DNA of 64,000 bases from Eledone cirrhosa (taxonomy: Eukaryota; Mollusca; Cephalopoda; Octopoda; Eledonidae): positions 3,262,189 through 3,326,188 of the forward strand of contig OZ024760.1 of NCBI GenBank assembly GCA_964016885.1. The letters run 5' to 3'. The notes below the pieces were generated by a model, which was not told the origin of the DNA, made no database searches, and saw nothing but the letters and a program-made list of their open reading frames with translations. Every line of letters starts with the position of its first letter. The stretch's first letter is position 1. The position numbers and the translations under genes are program-made. This document shows positions 41,454-55,570 of the stretch, in pieces.

Positions 41454-44400
41454 GTGCTGATGGTGGTATTGGTGGTGTTAGTACTGATGGTGGTATTGGT
41501 ATTGTTAGTGCTGATAGTGGTATTGGTATTGTTAGTACTGATGATGGTATTGTTATTGTTAGTGCTGATTGTGGTATTGGTATTGTTAGTATTGATGGTG
41601 GTATTGGTATTGTTAGTGCTGACGGTGGTATTGGTAATGTTAGTGCTGATGCTGGTATTGGTATTGTTAGTACTGATGGTGGTAGTGGTATTGTTAGTAC
41701 TGATGGTGGTATTGGTATTGTTAGTGGTGATGGTGGTATTGGTATTGTTAGTGCTGATGCTGGTATTGGTATTGTTAGTGCTGATGGTGGTATTGGTATT
41801 GTTAGTACTGATGGTGGTATTGGTATTGTTAGTGGCGTTGGTGGTATTGGTATTGTTAGTGGTTATGGTGGTATTGGTATTGTTAGTACTGATGGTGGTA
41901 TTGGTATTGTTAGTACTGATGGTGTTATTGGTATTCTTAGTACTGATGGTGGTATTGGTATTGTTAGTGGTGATGGTGGTATTGGTATTGTTAGTACTGA
42001 TGGTGGTATTGGAATTGTTAGTACTGGTGGTGGTATTGTTAGTGCTGATGGTGTTATTGGTATTGTTAGTGCTGATGGTGGTATTGTTAGTGCTGATGGT
42101 GATATTGGTATTGTTAGTACTGATGGTGGTATTGTTAGTACTGATGGTGGTATTGGTATTGTTAGTACTGATGGTGGTATTGGTATTGTTAGTACTGATG
42201 GTGCTGATGGTATTGTTAGTGCTGATGGTGGTATTGTTAGTGCTGATGGTGATATTGGTATTGTTAGTACTGATGGTGGTATTGTTAGTACTGATGGTGG
42301 TATTGGTATTGTTAGTACTGATGGTGGTATTGGTATTGTTAGTACTGATGGTGGTATTGTTAGTGCTGATGGTGTTATTGGTATTGTTAGTGCTGATGGT
42401 GGTATTGTTAGTATTGTTAGTACTGATGGTGGTATTGGTATTGTTAGTGCTGATGGTGGTATTGGTATTGTTAGTACTGATGGTGTTATTGGTATTGTTA
42501 GTGCTGATGGTGGTATTGGTATTGTTAGTGCTGATGGTGGTATTGTTAGTATTGTTAGTACTGATGGTGGTATTGGTATTGTTAGTACTGATGGTGGTAT
42601 TGGTAATGTTAGTACTGATGGTGGTATTGGTATTGTTAGTACTGATGATGGTATTGGTATTGTTAGTGGTGATGGTGGTATTGGTATTGTTAGTGCTGAT
42701 GCTGGTATTGGTATTGTTAGTGCTGATGGTGGTATTGGTATTGTTAGTACTGATGGTGGTATTGGTATTGTTAGTGGCGATGGTGGTATTGGTATTGTTA
42801 GTGGTGATGGTGGTATTGGTATTGTTAGTACTGATGGTGGTATTGGTATTGTTAGTACTGATGGTGTTATTGGTATTCTTAGTACTGATTGTGGTATTGG
42901 TATTGTTAGTGGTGATGGTGGTATTGGTATTGTTAGTGGTGATGGTGTTATCGGTATTGTTAGTACTGATGGTGGTATTGGTATTGTTAGTACTGATGGT
43001 GGTATTGGTATTGTTAGTGGTGATGGTGGTATTGGTATTGTTAGTGCTGATGGTGGTATTGGTATTGTTAGTGGTGATGGTGGTATTGGTATTGTTAGTA
43101 CTGATGGGGGTATTGGTATTGTTAGTGCTGATGGTGGTATTGGTATTGTTAGTGGTGATGGTGGTATTGGTATCGTTAGTACTGATGGTGGTATTGGAAT
43201 TGTTAGTACTGGTGGTGGTATTGGTATTGTTAGTGCTGATGGTGCTGATGGTATTGTTAGTGCTGATGGTGGTATTGTTAGTGCTGATGGTGGTATTGGT
43301 ATTGTTAGTACTGATGGTGGTATTGTTAGTACTGATGGTGGTATTGGTATTGTTAGTACTGATGGTGGTATTGGTATTGTTAGTACTGATGGTGGTATTG
43401 GTATTGTTAGTACTGATGGTGGTATTGTTAGCACTGATGGTGGTATTGGTATTGTTTGTACTGATGGTGGTATTGGTATTGTTAGTACTGATGGTGGTAT
43501 TGGTATTGTTAGTGCTGATGGTGGTATTGGTATTGTTAGTACTGATGGTGGTATTGGTATTGTTAGTGCTGATGGTGGTATTGGTATTGTTAGTACTGAT
43601 GGTGGTATTGTTAGTGCTGCTGGTGGTATTGGTATTGTTAGTACTGATGGTGGTATTGTTAGTGCTGATGGTGGTATTGGTATTGTTAGTGCTGATGGTG
43701 GTATTGGTATTGTTAGTGCTGATGGTGGTCATGGTGTTGTTAGTACTGATGGTGGTATTGGTATTGTTAGTACTGATGGTGGTATTGGTATTGTTAGGAT
43801 TGATGGTGGTATTGGTATTGTTAGTGCTGATGGTGTTATTGGTATTCTTAGTACTGATGGTGGTATTGGTATTGTTAGTACTGATGGTGGTATTGTTAGT
43901 ACTGATGGTGGTATTGGTATTGTTAGTACTGATGGTGGTATTGGTATTGTTAGTACTGATGGCGGTATTGGTATTGTTAGGATTGATGGTGGTATTGGTA
44001 TCGTTAGTACTGATGGTGGTATTGGTATCGTTAATGGTGATGGTGGTATTGGTATTGTTAGTACTGATGGTGGTATTAGTATTGTTAGTGCTGATGGTGG
44101 TATTGGTATTGTTAGGATTGATGGTGGTATTGGTATTGTTAGTACTGATGGTGGTATTGGTATCGTTAATGGTGATGCTGGTATTGGTATTGTTAGTACT
44201 GACGTTGATATTGGTATCGTTAGTACTGATAATGGTATTGGTATTCTTAGTACTGATGGTGGTATTGGTATTGTTAGTGGTGATGGTGGTATTGGTATTG
44301 TTAGTGCTGATGGTGGTATTGGTATTGTTAGTGCTGGTGGTGGTACTGGTGTTGTTAGTGCTGATGGTGGTATTGGTATTGTTAGTGCTGATGGTGGTAT

Positions 44401-45058
44401 TGGTATTGTTAGTGCTGATGGTGGTATTGGTATTGTTAGTACTGACGTTGATATTGGTATCGTTAGTACTGATGGTGGTATTGGTATTGTTAGTACTGAT
44501 GGTGGTATTAGTATTGTTAGTACTGATGGTGGTATTGGTATCGTTAGTGCTGATGGTGTTATTGGTATTGTTAGTACTGATGGTGTTATATGTATTGTTA
44601 GTACTGATGGTGGTATTGGTATTGTTAGTACTGATGGTGTTATTGGTATTGTTAGTGGTGATGGTGGTATTGGTATTGTTAGTGCTGATGGTGGTATTGG
44701 TATTGTTAGTGCTGATGGTGGTATTGGTATTGTTAGTGCTGATGGTGGTATTGGTATTGTTAGTACTGATGGTGTTATTGGTATTGTTAGTGGTGAAGGT
44801 GGTATTGGTATTGTTAGTGGTGAAGGTGGTATTGGTATTGTTAGTGCTGATGGTGGTATTGGTATTGTTAGTGGTGAAGGTGGTATTGGTATTGTTAGTG
44901 CTGATGGTGGTATTGGTATTGTTAGTACTGATGGTGATATTGGTATTGTTAGTGCTGATGGTGGTATTGGTATTGTTAGTACTGATGGTGGTATTGGTAT
45001 TGTTAGTACTGATGGTGGTATTGTATTGTTAGTACTGATGGTGGTATTGGTACTGTAA
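41454..45058 (+). repeat. Block VIII (3,605 bp)
   Basis: The first ~2.3 kb copies block VI at an offset of 5,335 bp (for example GGCGTT at 36,499 and 41,834). After 43,755 it continues into a full 633-bp H module starting at 43,724, the last one in the window. The tail lacks the VGTDGD units and the second GTAAGT seen in blocks I-VII, so the end of the block is rearranged. Confidence 0.85.
43724..44356 (+). repeat. H module copy 14 (633 bp), rightmost
   Basis: Its start is the +5,335 partner of the stub at 38,389, but here the module continues in full. This suggests the stub was made by the duplication join. It has a private STDNGIGILS. No GGHGVV unit was seen to the right of it. Confidence 0.82.
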
Positions 45059-48000
45059 GTGCTGATGGTGGTTTTGGTGTTGTTAGTACTGATGGTGGTA
45101 TTGGTATTGTTAGTGCTGATGGTGGTATTGGTATTGTTAGTACTGATGATGGTATTGTTATTGTTAGTGCTGATTGTGGTATTGGTATTGTTAGTATTGA
45201 TGGTGGTATTGGTATTGTTAGTGCTGACGGTGGTATTGGTAATGTTAGTGCTGATGCTGGTATTGGTATTGTTAGTGCTGATGGTGGTATTGGTATTGTT
45301 AGTACTGATGGTGGTATTGGTATTGTTAGTGGCGATGGTGGTATTGGTATTGTTAGTGGTGATGGTGGTATTGGTATTGTTAGTACTGATGGTGGTATTG
45401 GTATTGTTAGTACTGATGGTGTTATTGGTATTCTTAGTACTGATGGTGGTATTGGTATTGTTAGTGGTGATGGTGGTATTGGTATTGTTAGTACTGATGG
45501 TGGTATTGGAATTGTTAGTACTGGTGGTGGTATTGGTATTGTTAGTGCTGATGGTGCTGATGGTATTGTTAGTGCTGATGGTGGTATTGTTAGTGCTGAT
45601 GGTGATATTGGTATTGTTAGTACTGATGGTGGTATTGTTAGTACTGATGGTGGTATTGGTATTGTTAGTACTGATGGTGGTATTGGTATTGTTAGTACTG
45701 ATGGTGGTATTGGTATTGTTAGTACTGATGGTGGTATTGTTAGTACTGATGGTGGTATTGGTATTGTTAGTACTGATGGTGGTATTGGTATTGTTAGTAC
45801 TGATGGTGGTATTGGTATTGTTAGTGCTGATGGTGGTATTGGTATTGTTAGTACTGATGGTGGTATTGGTATTGTTAGTGCTGATGGTGTTATTGGTATT
45901 GTTAGTGCTGATGGTGGTATTGGTATTGTTAGTACTGATGGTGTTATTGGTATTCTTAGTACTGATGGTGGTATTGGTATTGTTAGTGGTGATGGTGGTA
46001 TTGGTATTGTTAGTACTGATGGTGGTATTGGAATTGTTAGTACTGGTGGTGGTATTGGTATTGTTAGTGCTGATGGTGCTGATGGTATTGTTAGTGCTGA
46101 TGGTGGTATTGTTAGTGCTGATGGTGATATTGGTATTGTTAGTACTGATGGTGGTATTGTTAGTACTGATGGTGGTATTGGTATTGTTAGTACTGATGGT
46201 GGTATTGGTATTGTTAGTACTGATGGTGGTATTGGTATTGTTAGTGGCGATGGTGGTATTGGTATTGTTAGTGGTGATGGTGGTATTGGTTTTGTTAGTA
46301 CTGATGGTGGTATTGGTATTGTTAGTACTGATGGTGTTATTGGTATTCTTAGTACTGATGGTGGTATTGGTATTGTTAGTGGTGATGGTGGTATTGGTAT
46401 TGTTAGTGGTGATGGTGTTATCGGTATTGTTAGTGCTGATGGTGGTATTGGTATTGTTAGTGGTGATGGTGGTATTGGTATTGTTAGTACTGACGGTGGT
46501 ATTGGAATTGTTAGTACTGTTGGTGGTATTGGTATTGTTAGTGCTGATGGTGCTGATGGTATTGTTAGTGCTGATGGTGGTATTGGTATTGTTAGTACTG
46601 ATGGTGGTATTGTTAGTACTGATGGTGGTATTGGTATTGTTAGTACTGATGGTGGTATTGGTATTGTTAGTACTGATGGTGGTATTGGTATTGTTAGTAC
46701 TGATGGTGGTATTGTTAGTACTGATGGTGGTATTGGTATTGTTAGTACTGATGGTGGTATTGGTATTGTTAGTACTGATGGTGGTATTGGTATTGTTAGT
46801 GCTGATGGTGGTATTGGTATTGTTAGTACTGATGGTGGTATTGGTATTGTTAGTGCTGATGGTGTTATTGGTATTGTTAGTGCTGATGGTGGTATTGTTA
46901 GTATTGTTAGTACTGATGGTGGTATTGGTATTGTTAGTGCTGATGGTGGTATTGGTATTGTTAGTACTGATGGTGTTATTGGTATTGTTAGAGCTGATGG
47001 TGGTATTGGTTTTGTTAGTGCTGATGGTGGTATTGTTAGTATTGTTAATGCTGATGGTGGTATCGGTATTGTTAGTACTGATGGTGGTATTGGTATTGTT
47101 AGTACTGATGGTGGTATTGGTATTGTTAGTACTGATGGTGGTATTGGTATTGTTAGTGCTGATGGTGGTATTGGTATTGTTAGTACTGATGGTGTTATTG
47201 GTATTGTTAGTACTGATGGTGGTATTGGTATCGTTAGTACTGATGGTGGTATTGTTAGTGCTGATGGTGGCATTGGTATTGTTAGTAGTGATGGTGGTAT
47301 TGGTATTGTTAGTACTGATGGTGGTATTGTTAGTACTGATGGTGGTATTGTTAGTACTGATGGTGGTATTGTTAGTACTGATGGTGGTATTGGTATTGTT
47401 AGGATTGATGGTGGTATTGGTATTGTTAGTGCTGATGGTGTTATTGGTATTCTTAGTACTGATGGTGATATTGGTATTGTTAGTACTGATGGTGGTATTG
47501 GTATTGTTAGTACTGATGGTGGTATTGGTATTGTTAGTACTGATGGCGGTATTGGTTTTGTTAGGATTGATGGTGGTATTGGTATTGTTAGTACTGATGG
47601 TGGTATTGGTATTGTTAGTGTTGATGGTGGTATTGGTATTGTTAGTGCTGATGGTGGTATTGGTATTGTTAGTACTGATGGTGGTATTGGTATTGTTAGT
47701 ACTGATGGTGGTATTGGTATTGTTAGTACTGATGGTGGTATTGGTATTGTTAGTACTGTTGGTGGTATTGGTATTGTTAGTACTGATGGCGGTATTGGTA
47801 TTGTTAGGATTGATAGTGGTATTGGTATTGTTAGTACTGAAGTTGATATTGGTATCGTTAGTACTGATGGTGGTATTGGCATCGTTAATGGTGATGGTGG
47901 TATTGGTATTGTTAGTACTGATGGTGGTATTGGTATTGTTAGTGCTGATGGTGGTATTGGTAATGTTAGTGCTGATGGTGTTATTGGTATTGTTAGTGGT

Positions 48001-49398
48001 GATGGTGGTATTGGTATTGTTAGTGCTGATGGTGGTATTGGTATTGTTAGTGGTGATGGTGGTATTGGTATTGTTAGTGGTGATGGTGGTATTGGTATTG
48101 TTAGTGCTGATGGTGGTATTGGTATTGTTAGTGCTGATGGTGGTATTGGTATTGTTAGTGGTGATGGTGGTATTGGTATTGTTAGTGGTGATGGTGGTAT
48201 TGGTATTGTTAGTGGTGATGGTGGTATTGGTATTGTTAGTGCTGATGGTGGTATTGGTATTGTTAGTGCTGATGGTGGTATTGGTATTGTTAGTGGTGAT
48301 GGTGGTATTGGTATTGTTAGTACTGACGTTGATATTGGTATCGTTAGTACTGATGGTGGTATTGGTATTCTTAGTACTGATGGTGGTATTGGTATTGTTA
48401 GTGGTGATGGTGGTATTGGTATTGTTAGTGCTGATGGTGGTATTGGTATCGTTAGTGCTGATGGGGGTATTGGTATTGTTAGTGCTGATGGTGGTATTGG
48501 TATTGTTAGTGCTGATGGTGGTATTGGTATTGTTAGTACTGATGGTGGTATTAGTATTGTTAGTACTGATGGTGGTATTGGTATTGTTAGTACTGATGGT
48601 GGTATTGGTATTGTTAGTGGTGATGGTGGTATTGGTATTGTTAGTGCTGATGGTGGTATTGGTATTGTTAGTGCTGATGGTGGTATTGGTATTGTTATTT
48701 CTGATGGTGGTATTGGTATTGTTAGTGCTGATGGTGGTATTGGTATTGTTAGTGGGGAAGGTGGTATTGGTATTGTTAATGGTGATGGTGTTATCGGTAT
48801 TGTTAGTACTGATGTTGGTATTGGTATTGTTGGTACTGATGGTGATATTGGTATTGTTAGTGGTGAATGTGGTATTGGTATTGTTAGTGGTGATGGTGGT
48901 ATCGGTATTGTTAGTGGTGAAGGTGGTATTGGTATTGTTAGTGCTGATGGTGGTATTGGTATTGTTAGTGGTGAAGCTGGTATTGGTATTGTTAGTGCTG
49001 ATGGTGGTATTGGTATTGTTAGTGGTGAAGGTGGTATTGGTATTGTTAATGGTGATGGTGTTATCGGTATTTTTAGTACTGATGGTGGTATTGGTATTGT
49101 TAGTGCTGATGGTGGTATTGGTATTGTTGGTACTGATGGTGATATTGGTATTGTTAGTGCTGATGGTGGTATTGTTATTGTTAGTGCTGATGGTGGTATT
49201 GGTATTGTTAGTACTGATGGTGATATTGGTATTGTTAGTGGTGATGGTGGTATTGGTATTGTTAGTGCTGATGGTGGTATTGGTATTGTTAGTACTGATG
49301 GTGGTATTGGTATTGTTAGTACTGATGGTGGTATTGGTATTGTTAGTATTGATGGTGGTATTGTATTGTTAGTACTGATGGTGGTATTGGTACTGTAA
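45059..49398 (+). repeat. Block IX (4,340 bp)
   Basis: This is the first block with no H module. It holds GGA/STGGG sites near 45.50, 46.02 and 46.50 kb, the last with GTT in place of the first GGT. From 47.9 to 48.7 kb there is a run rich in SGD units. The tail from 48.75 kb is rich in SGEGG units and is repeated at the end of block X at an offset of about 3,035 bp. Confidence 0.85.
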
Positions 49399-52300
49399 GT
49401 GCTGATGGTGGTATTGGTATTGTTAGTACTGATGGTGGTATTGGTATTGTTAGTGTTGATGGTGGTATTGGTTTTGTTAGTACTGATGATGGTATTGTTA
49501 TTGTTAGTGCTGATTGTGGTATTGGTATTGTTAGTATTGATGGTGGTATTGGTATTGTTAGTGCTGACGGTGGTATTGGTATTGTTAGTGCTGATGCTGG
49601 TATTGGTATTGTTAGTACTGATGGTGGTATTGGTATTGTTAGTACTGATGGTGGTATTGGTATTGTTAGTGGTGATCGTGGTATTGTTAGTGCTGATGCT
49701 GGTATTGGTATTGTTAGTGCTGATGGTGGTATTGGTATTGTTAGTACTGATGGTGGTATTGGTATTGTTAGTATTGATGGTGTTATTGGTATTCTTAGTA
49801 CTGATGGTGGTATTGGTATTGTTAGTGGTGATGGTGGTATTGGTATTGTTAGTGGAGATGGTGTTATTGGTATTGTTAGTGCTGATGGTGGTATTTGTAT
49901 TGTTAGTGGTGATGGTGTTATTGGTATTGTTAGTACTGATGGTGTTATTGGTATTGTTAGTGCTGATGGTGTTATTGGTATTGTTAGTGCTGATGGTGCT
50001 GATGGTGGTATTGGTATTGTTAGTACTGATGGTGGTATTGTTATTGTTAGTGCTGATGGTGTTATTGGTACCGTTAGTACTGATGGTGGTATTGGTATTG
50101 TTAGTACTGGTGGGGGTATTGGTATTGTTAGTACTGAAGGTGGTATTGGTATTGTTAGTACTGATGGTGGTATTGGTATTGTTAGTGCTGATGGTGGGAA
50201 TGGTATTGTTAGTACTGATGGTGGTATTGGTATTGTTAGTACTGATGGTGGTATTGGTATTGGTATTGTTAATGGCGATGGTGGTATTGGTATTGTTAGT
50301 ACTGACGGTGGTATTGGTATTGTTAGTACTGATGGTGTTATTGGTATTGTTAGTACTGATGGTGGTATTGGTATTCTTAGTGGTGATGGTGGTATTGGTA
50401 TTGTTAGTGCTGATGGTGGTACTGGTATTGTTGTTAGTACTGATGGTGATATTCGTATTGTTAGTGCTGATGGTGGTATTGGTATTGTTAGTGATGATGG
50501 TGGTATTGGTATTCTTAGTGGTGATGGTGGTATTGGTATTGTTAGTGCTGATGGTGGTACTGGTATTGTTAGTACTGATGGTGATATTCGTATTGTTAGT
50601 GCTGATGGTGGTATTGGTATTGTTAGTACTGATGGTGGTATTGGTATTGTTAGTACTGATGGTGGTATTGGTATTGTTAGTACTGATGGTGGTATTGTTA
50701 GTATTGTTAATACTGATGGTGGTATTGGTTTTGTTAGTGCTGATGGTGGTATTGGTATTGTTAGTACTGATGGGGGTATTGGTATTGTCAGTGCTGCTGG
50801 TGGTGTTGTTATTGTTAGTGCTGATGGTGGTGTTGGTATTGTTAGCGTTGATGGTGGTATTGGTATTGTTAGTGCTGATGGGTCTGATGGTATTGTTAGT
50901 GCTGATGGTGGTATTGGTATTGTTAGTGTTGATGGTGGTATTGGTATTGTTAGTACTGATGGTGGTATTGGTATTGTTAGTGCTGATGGTGGTATTGGTA
51001 TTGTTAGTGCTGATGGTGGTATTGTTAGTGCTGATGGTGGTATTGGTATTGTTAGTGCTGATGGTGGTATTCGTTTTGTTAGTATTGATGGTGGTATTCT
51101 TAGTATTGTTAGTACTGATGGTGTTATATGTATTGTTCGTACTGATGGTGGTATTGGTATTGTTAGTGTTGATGGTGGTATTGGTATTGTTAGTACTTAT
51201 GGTGGTATTGGTATTGTTAGTACTGATGGTGGTATTGGTATTGTTAGTACTGATGGTGTTGTTGGTATTGTTAGTACTGATGGTGGTATTGGTATTGTTA
51301 GTACTGATGGTGGTATTGGTATTGTTAGTGCTGATGTTGGTATTGGTATTGTTAGTACTGATGGTGGTATTGGTATTGTTAGTGCTGATGCTGGTATTGG
51401 TATTGTTAGTACTGATGGTGGTATTGGTATTGTTAGTACTGATGATGGTATTGTTATTGTTAGTGCTGATTGTGGTATTGGTATTGTTAGTATTGATGGT
51501 GGTATTGGTATTGTTAGTGCTGACGGTGGTATTGGTATTGTTAGTGCTGATGCTGGTATTGGTATTGTTAGTACTGATGGTGGTATTGGTATTGTTAGTA
51601 CTGATGGTGGTATTGTTATTGTTAGTGGTGATGGTGGTATTGGTATTGTTAGTGCTGATGGTGGTATTGGTATTGTTAGTGCTGATGGTGGTATTGGTAT
51701 TGTTATTGCTGATGGTGGTATTGGTATTGTTAGTGCTGATGGTGGTATTGGTATTGTTAGTGGTGAAGGTGGTATTGGTATTGTTAATGGTGATGGTGTT
51801 ATCGGTATTGTTAGTACTGATGGTGGTATTGGTATTGTTGGTACTGATGGTGATATTGGTATTGTTAGTGGTGAAGGTGGTATTGGTATTGTTAGTGGTG
51901 ATGGTGGTATTGGTATTGTTAGTGGTGAAGGTGGTATTGGTATTGTTAGTGCTGATGGTGGTATTGGTATTGTTAGTGGTGAAGATGGTATTGGTATTGT
52001 TAGTGCTGATGGTGGTATTGGTATTGTTAGTGGTGAAGGTGGTATTGGTATTGTTAATGGTGATGGTGTTATCGGTATTTTTAGTACTGATGGTGGTATT
52101 GGTATTGTTAGTGCTGATGGTGGTATTGGTATTGTTGGTACTGATGGTGATATTGGTATTGTTAGTGCTGATGGTGGTATTGGTATTGTTAGTGCTGATG
52201 GTGGTATTGGTATTGTTAGTGCTGATGGTGGTATTGGTATTGTTAGTACTGATGGTGATATTGGTATTGTTAGTGGTGATGGTGGTATTGGTATTGTTAG

Positions 52301-52433
52301 TGCTGATGGTGGTATTGGTATTGTTAGTACTGATTGTGGTATTGGTATTGTTAGTACTGATGGTGGTATTGGTATTGTTAGTACTGATGGTGGTATTGTA
52401 TTGTTAGTACTGATGGTGGTATTGGTACTGTAA
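49399..52433 (+). repeat. Block X (3,035 bp)
   Basis: The head is of the STDDGIVIV type at 49,485, with a second copy inside the block near 51,442. It contains several private variants, including a 33-bp unit near 50,258, GATGGGTCT at about 50,877 and a GTC codon at about 50,788. The 50.76-51.6 kb part is the closest relative of the extra 459-bp segment in block XII. Confidence 0.83.
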
Positions 52434-53935
52434 GTGCTGATGGTGGTATTGGTATTGTTAGTATTGATGGTGGTATTGGTATTGTTAGTGTTGATGGTGG
52501 TATTGGTATTGTTAGTACTGATGATGGTATTGTTATTGTTAGTGCTGATTGTGGTATTGGTATTGTTAGTGCTGATTGTGGTATTGGTATTGTTAGTATT
52601 GATGGTGGTATTGGTATTGTTAGTACTGATGGTGGTATTGGTATTGTTAGTGGCGATGGTGGTATCGGTATTGTTAGTGGTGATGGTGGTATTGGTATTG
52701 TTAGTGGAGATGGTGTTATTGGTATTGTTAGTACTGATGGTGTTATTGGTATTGTTAGTGCTGATGGTGGTATTGGTATTGTTAGTGCTGATGGTGCTGA
52801 TGGTGGTATTGGTATTGTTAGTACTGATGGTGGTATTGTTATTGTTAGTGCTGATGGTGTTATTGGTACCGTTAGTACTGATGGTGGTATTGGCATTGTT
52901 AGTACTGGTGGGGGTATTGGTATTGTTAGTACTGATGGTGGTATTGGTATTGTTAGTACTGATGGTGGTATTGGTATTATTAGTGCTGATGGTGGTATTG
53001 GTATTGTTAGTGCTGATGGTGGTATTGGTATTGTTAGTACTGATGGTGGTATTGGTATTGTTAGTGCTGATGGTGGGAATGGTATTGTTAGTACTGATGG
53101 TGGTATTGGTATTGTTAGTACTGATGGTGGTATTGGTATTGGTATTGTTAGTGGCGATGGTGGTGTTGGTATTGTTAGTACTGACGGTGGTATTGGTATT
53201 GTTAGTACTGATGGTGTTATTGGTATTGTTAGTACTGATGGTGGTATTGGTATTGTTAGTGGTGATGGTGGTATTGGTATTGTTAGTGATGATGGTGGTA
53301 TTGGTATTGTTAGTGGTGATGGTGGTATTGGTATTGTTAGTGCTGATGGTGGTACTAGTATTGTTAGTACTGATGGTGATATTGGTATTGTTAGTGCTGA
53401 TGGTGGTATTGGTATTGTTAGTACTGATGGTGGTATTGGTATTGTTAGTACTGATGGTGGTATTGGTATTGTTAGTGCTGATGCTGGTATTGGTATTGTT
53501 AGTACTGATGGTGGTATTGGTATTGTTAGTACTGATGGTGGTATTGGTATTGTTAGTGGTGATGGTGGTATGGGTATTGTTAGTGGTGATGCTGGTATTG
53601 GTATTGTTAGTACTGATGGTGGTATTGGTATTGTTAGTGGGAATGGTGGTATTGGTATTGTTATTACTGATGGTGTTATTGGTATTGTTAGTACTGATGG
53701 TGGTATTGGTATTGTTAGTGGTGATGGTGGTATTGGTATTGTTAGTGGTGATGGTGTTATAGGTATTGTTAGTGCTGATGGTGGTATTGGTATTGTTAGT
53801 GCTGATGGTGTTATTGGTATTGTTAGTACTGATGGTGGTATTGGTATTGTTAGTACTGATGGTGGTATTGGTATTGTTAGTGGTGATGGTGGTATTGGTA
53901 TTGTTAGTGCTGATGGTGGTATTGGTATTGTTAGT

Positions 53936-53943
53936 GGTGTAGT
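53936..53943 (+). other. Single-base deletion in a unit
   Basis: GATGGTGGT is reduced to GTAGTGGT, shifting the phase by one. The same change lies about 6,597 bp downstream near 60,535. Confidence 0.75.
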
Positions 53944-55562
53944 GGTATTGGTATTGTTAGTACTGATGGTAGTATTGGAATTGTTAGTACTGGTGGTGGT
54001 ATTGGTATTGTTAGTGGCGATGGTGGTATTGGTATTGTTAGTGGTGATGGTGTTATTGGTATTGTTAGTGCTGATGGTGGTATTGGTATTGTTAGTGGTG
54101 ATGGTGTTATTGGTATTGTTAGTACTGATGGTGGTATTGGTATTGTTAGTGCTGATGGTGGTATTGGTATTGTTAGTGCTGATGGTGCTGATGGTGGTAT
54201 TAGTATTGTTAGTACTGATGGTGGTATTGTTATTGTTAGTGCTGATGGTTTTATTGGTACTGTTAGTACTGATGGTGGTATTGGTATTGTTAGTGCTGAT
54301 GGTGGTATTGGTATTGCTGATGGTGGTATTGGTATTGTTAGTACTGATGGTGGTATTGGTATTATTAGTGCTGATGGTGGTATTGGCATTGTTAGTGCTG
54401 ATGGTGGTATTGGTTTTGTTAGTACTGATGTTGGTATTGGTATTGTTAGTGCTGATGGTGGGAATGGTATTTTTAGTACTGATGGTGGGAATGGTATTTT
54501 TAGTACTGATGGTGGTATTGGTATTGTTTGTGGCGATGGTGTTATTGGTATTGTTAGTGGTGATGGTGGTATTGGTATTGTTAGTACTGATGGTGGTATT
54601 GGTATTGTTAGTACTGATGGTGTTATTGGTATTCTAAGTACTGATGGTGGTATTGGTATTGTTAGTGGTGATGGTGGTATTGGTATTGTTAGTGGTGATG
54701 GTGTTATCGGTATTGTTAGTGCTGATGGTGGTATTGGTATCGTTAGTGGTGATTGTGGTATTGGTATTGTTAGTACTGATGGTGGTATTGGAATTGTTAG
54801 TACTGGTGGTGGTATTGGTATTGTTAGTACTGATGGTGGTATTGGTACTGTTAGTACTGTTGGTGGTATTGGTATTGTTAGTACTGATGGTGGTATTGGT
54901 ATTGTTAGTACTGATGGTGGTATTGGTATTGTTAGTACTGATGGTGATATTGGTATTGTTAGTACTGATGGTGGTATTGGTATTGTTAGTACTGATGGTG
55001 GTATTGGTATTGTTAGTGCTGATGGTGGTATTGGTATTGCTGATGGTGGTATTGGTATCGTTAGTACTGATGGTGGTATTGGTATTGGTAGTACTGATGG
55101 TGGTATTGGTATTGTTAGTGCTGATAGTAGTATTGGTATTGTTAGTGCTGATGGTGGTATTGGTATTGCTGATGGTGGTATTGGTTTTGTTAGTGGTGAT
55201 GGTGGTATTTGTATTGTTAGTACTGATGATGGTATTGGTATTGTTAGTACTGATGGTGGTATTGGTATTGTTAGTACTGATGGTAGTATTGGTATTGTTA
55301 GTGGTGATGGTGGTATTGGTATTGTTAGTAATGATGGTGGTATTGGTATTGTTAGTGGTGATGGTGTTATTGGTATTGTTAGTACTGATGGTGCTATTGG
55401 TATTGTTAGTACTGACGTTGATATTGGTATCGTTAGTACTGATGGTGGTATTGGTATTCTTAGTACTGATGTTGGTATTGGTATTGTTAGTGCTGATGGT
55501 GGTATTGGTATTGTTAGTGCTGATGGTGGTATTCGTATTCTTAGTACTGATGGTGGTATTGG

Positions 55563-55570
55563 TATTTTAG
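55563..55570 (+). other. Single-base deletion in a unit
   Basis: GGTATTGTTAG is reduced to GGTATTTTAG. In the interrupted frame this makes TAG. The partner is near 62,163. Confidence 0.75.

Larger units (their letters stand above)
33086..43755 (+). repeat. Tandem duplication, 5,335-bp period
   Basis: Copy 1 is 33,086-38,420 and copy 2 is 38,421-43,755. At the left limit 33,085 (T) differs from 38,420 (G). At the right limit 38,437 (G) differs from 43,772 (A), leaving about 16 bp of shared sequence at the join. I saw no difference in the stretches compared, including all diagnostic variants and the long minus-strand translations. This is the youngest-looking event in the window, or an assembly artefact. 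Confidence 0.88.

Noticed and set aside
36528..43434. Perfect 523-codon minus-strand frames at 36,528 and 41,863 as evidence of conservation.
   Set aside because: They lie in the two copies of the 5,335-bp duplication, so identity reflects recent copying, not selection.
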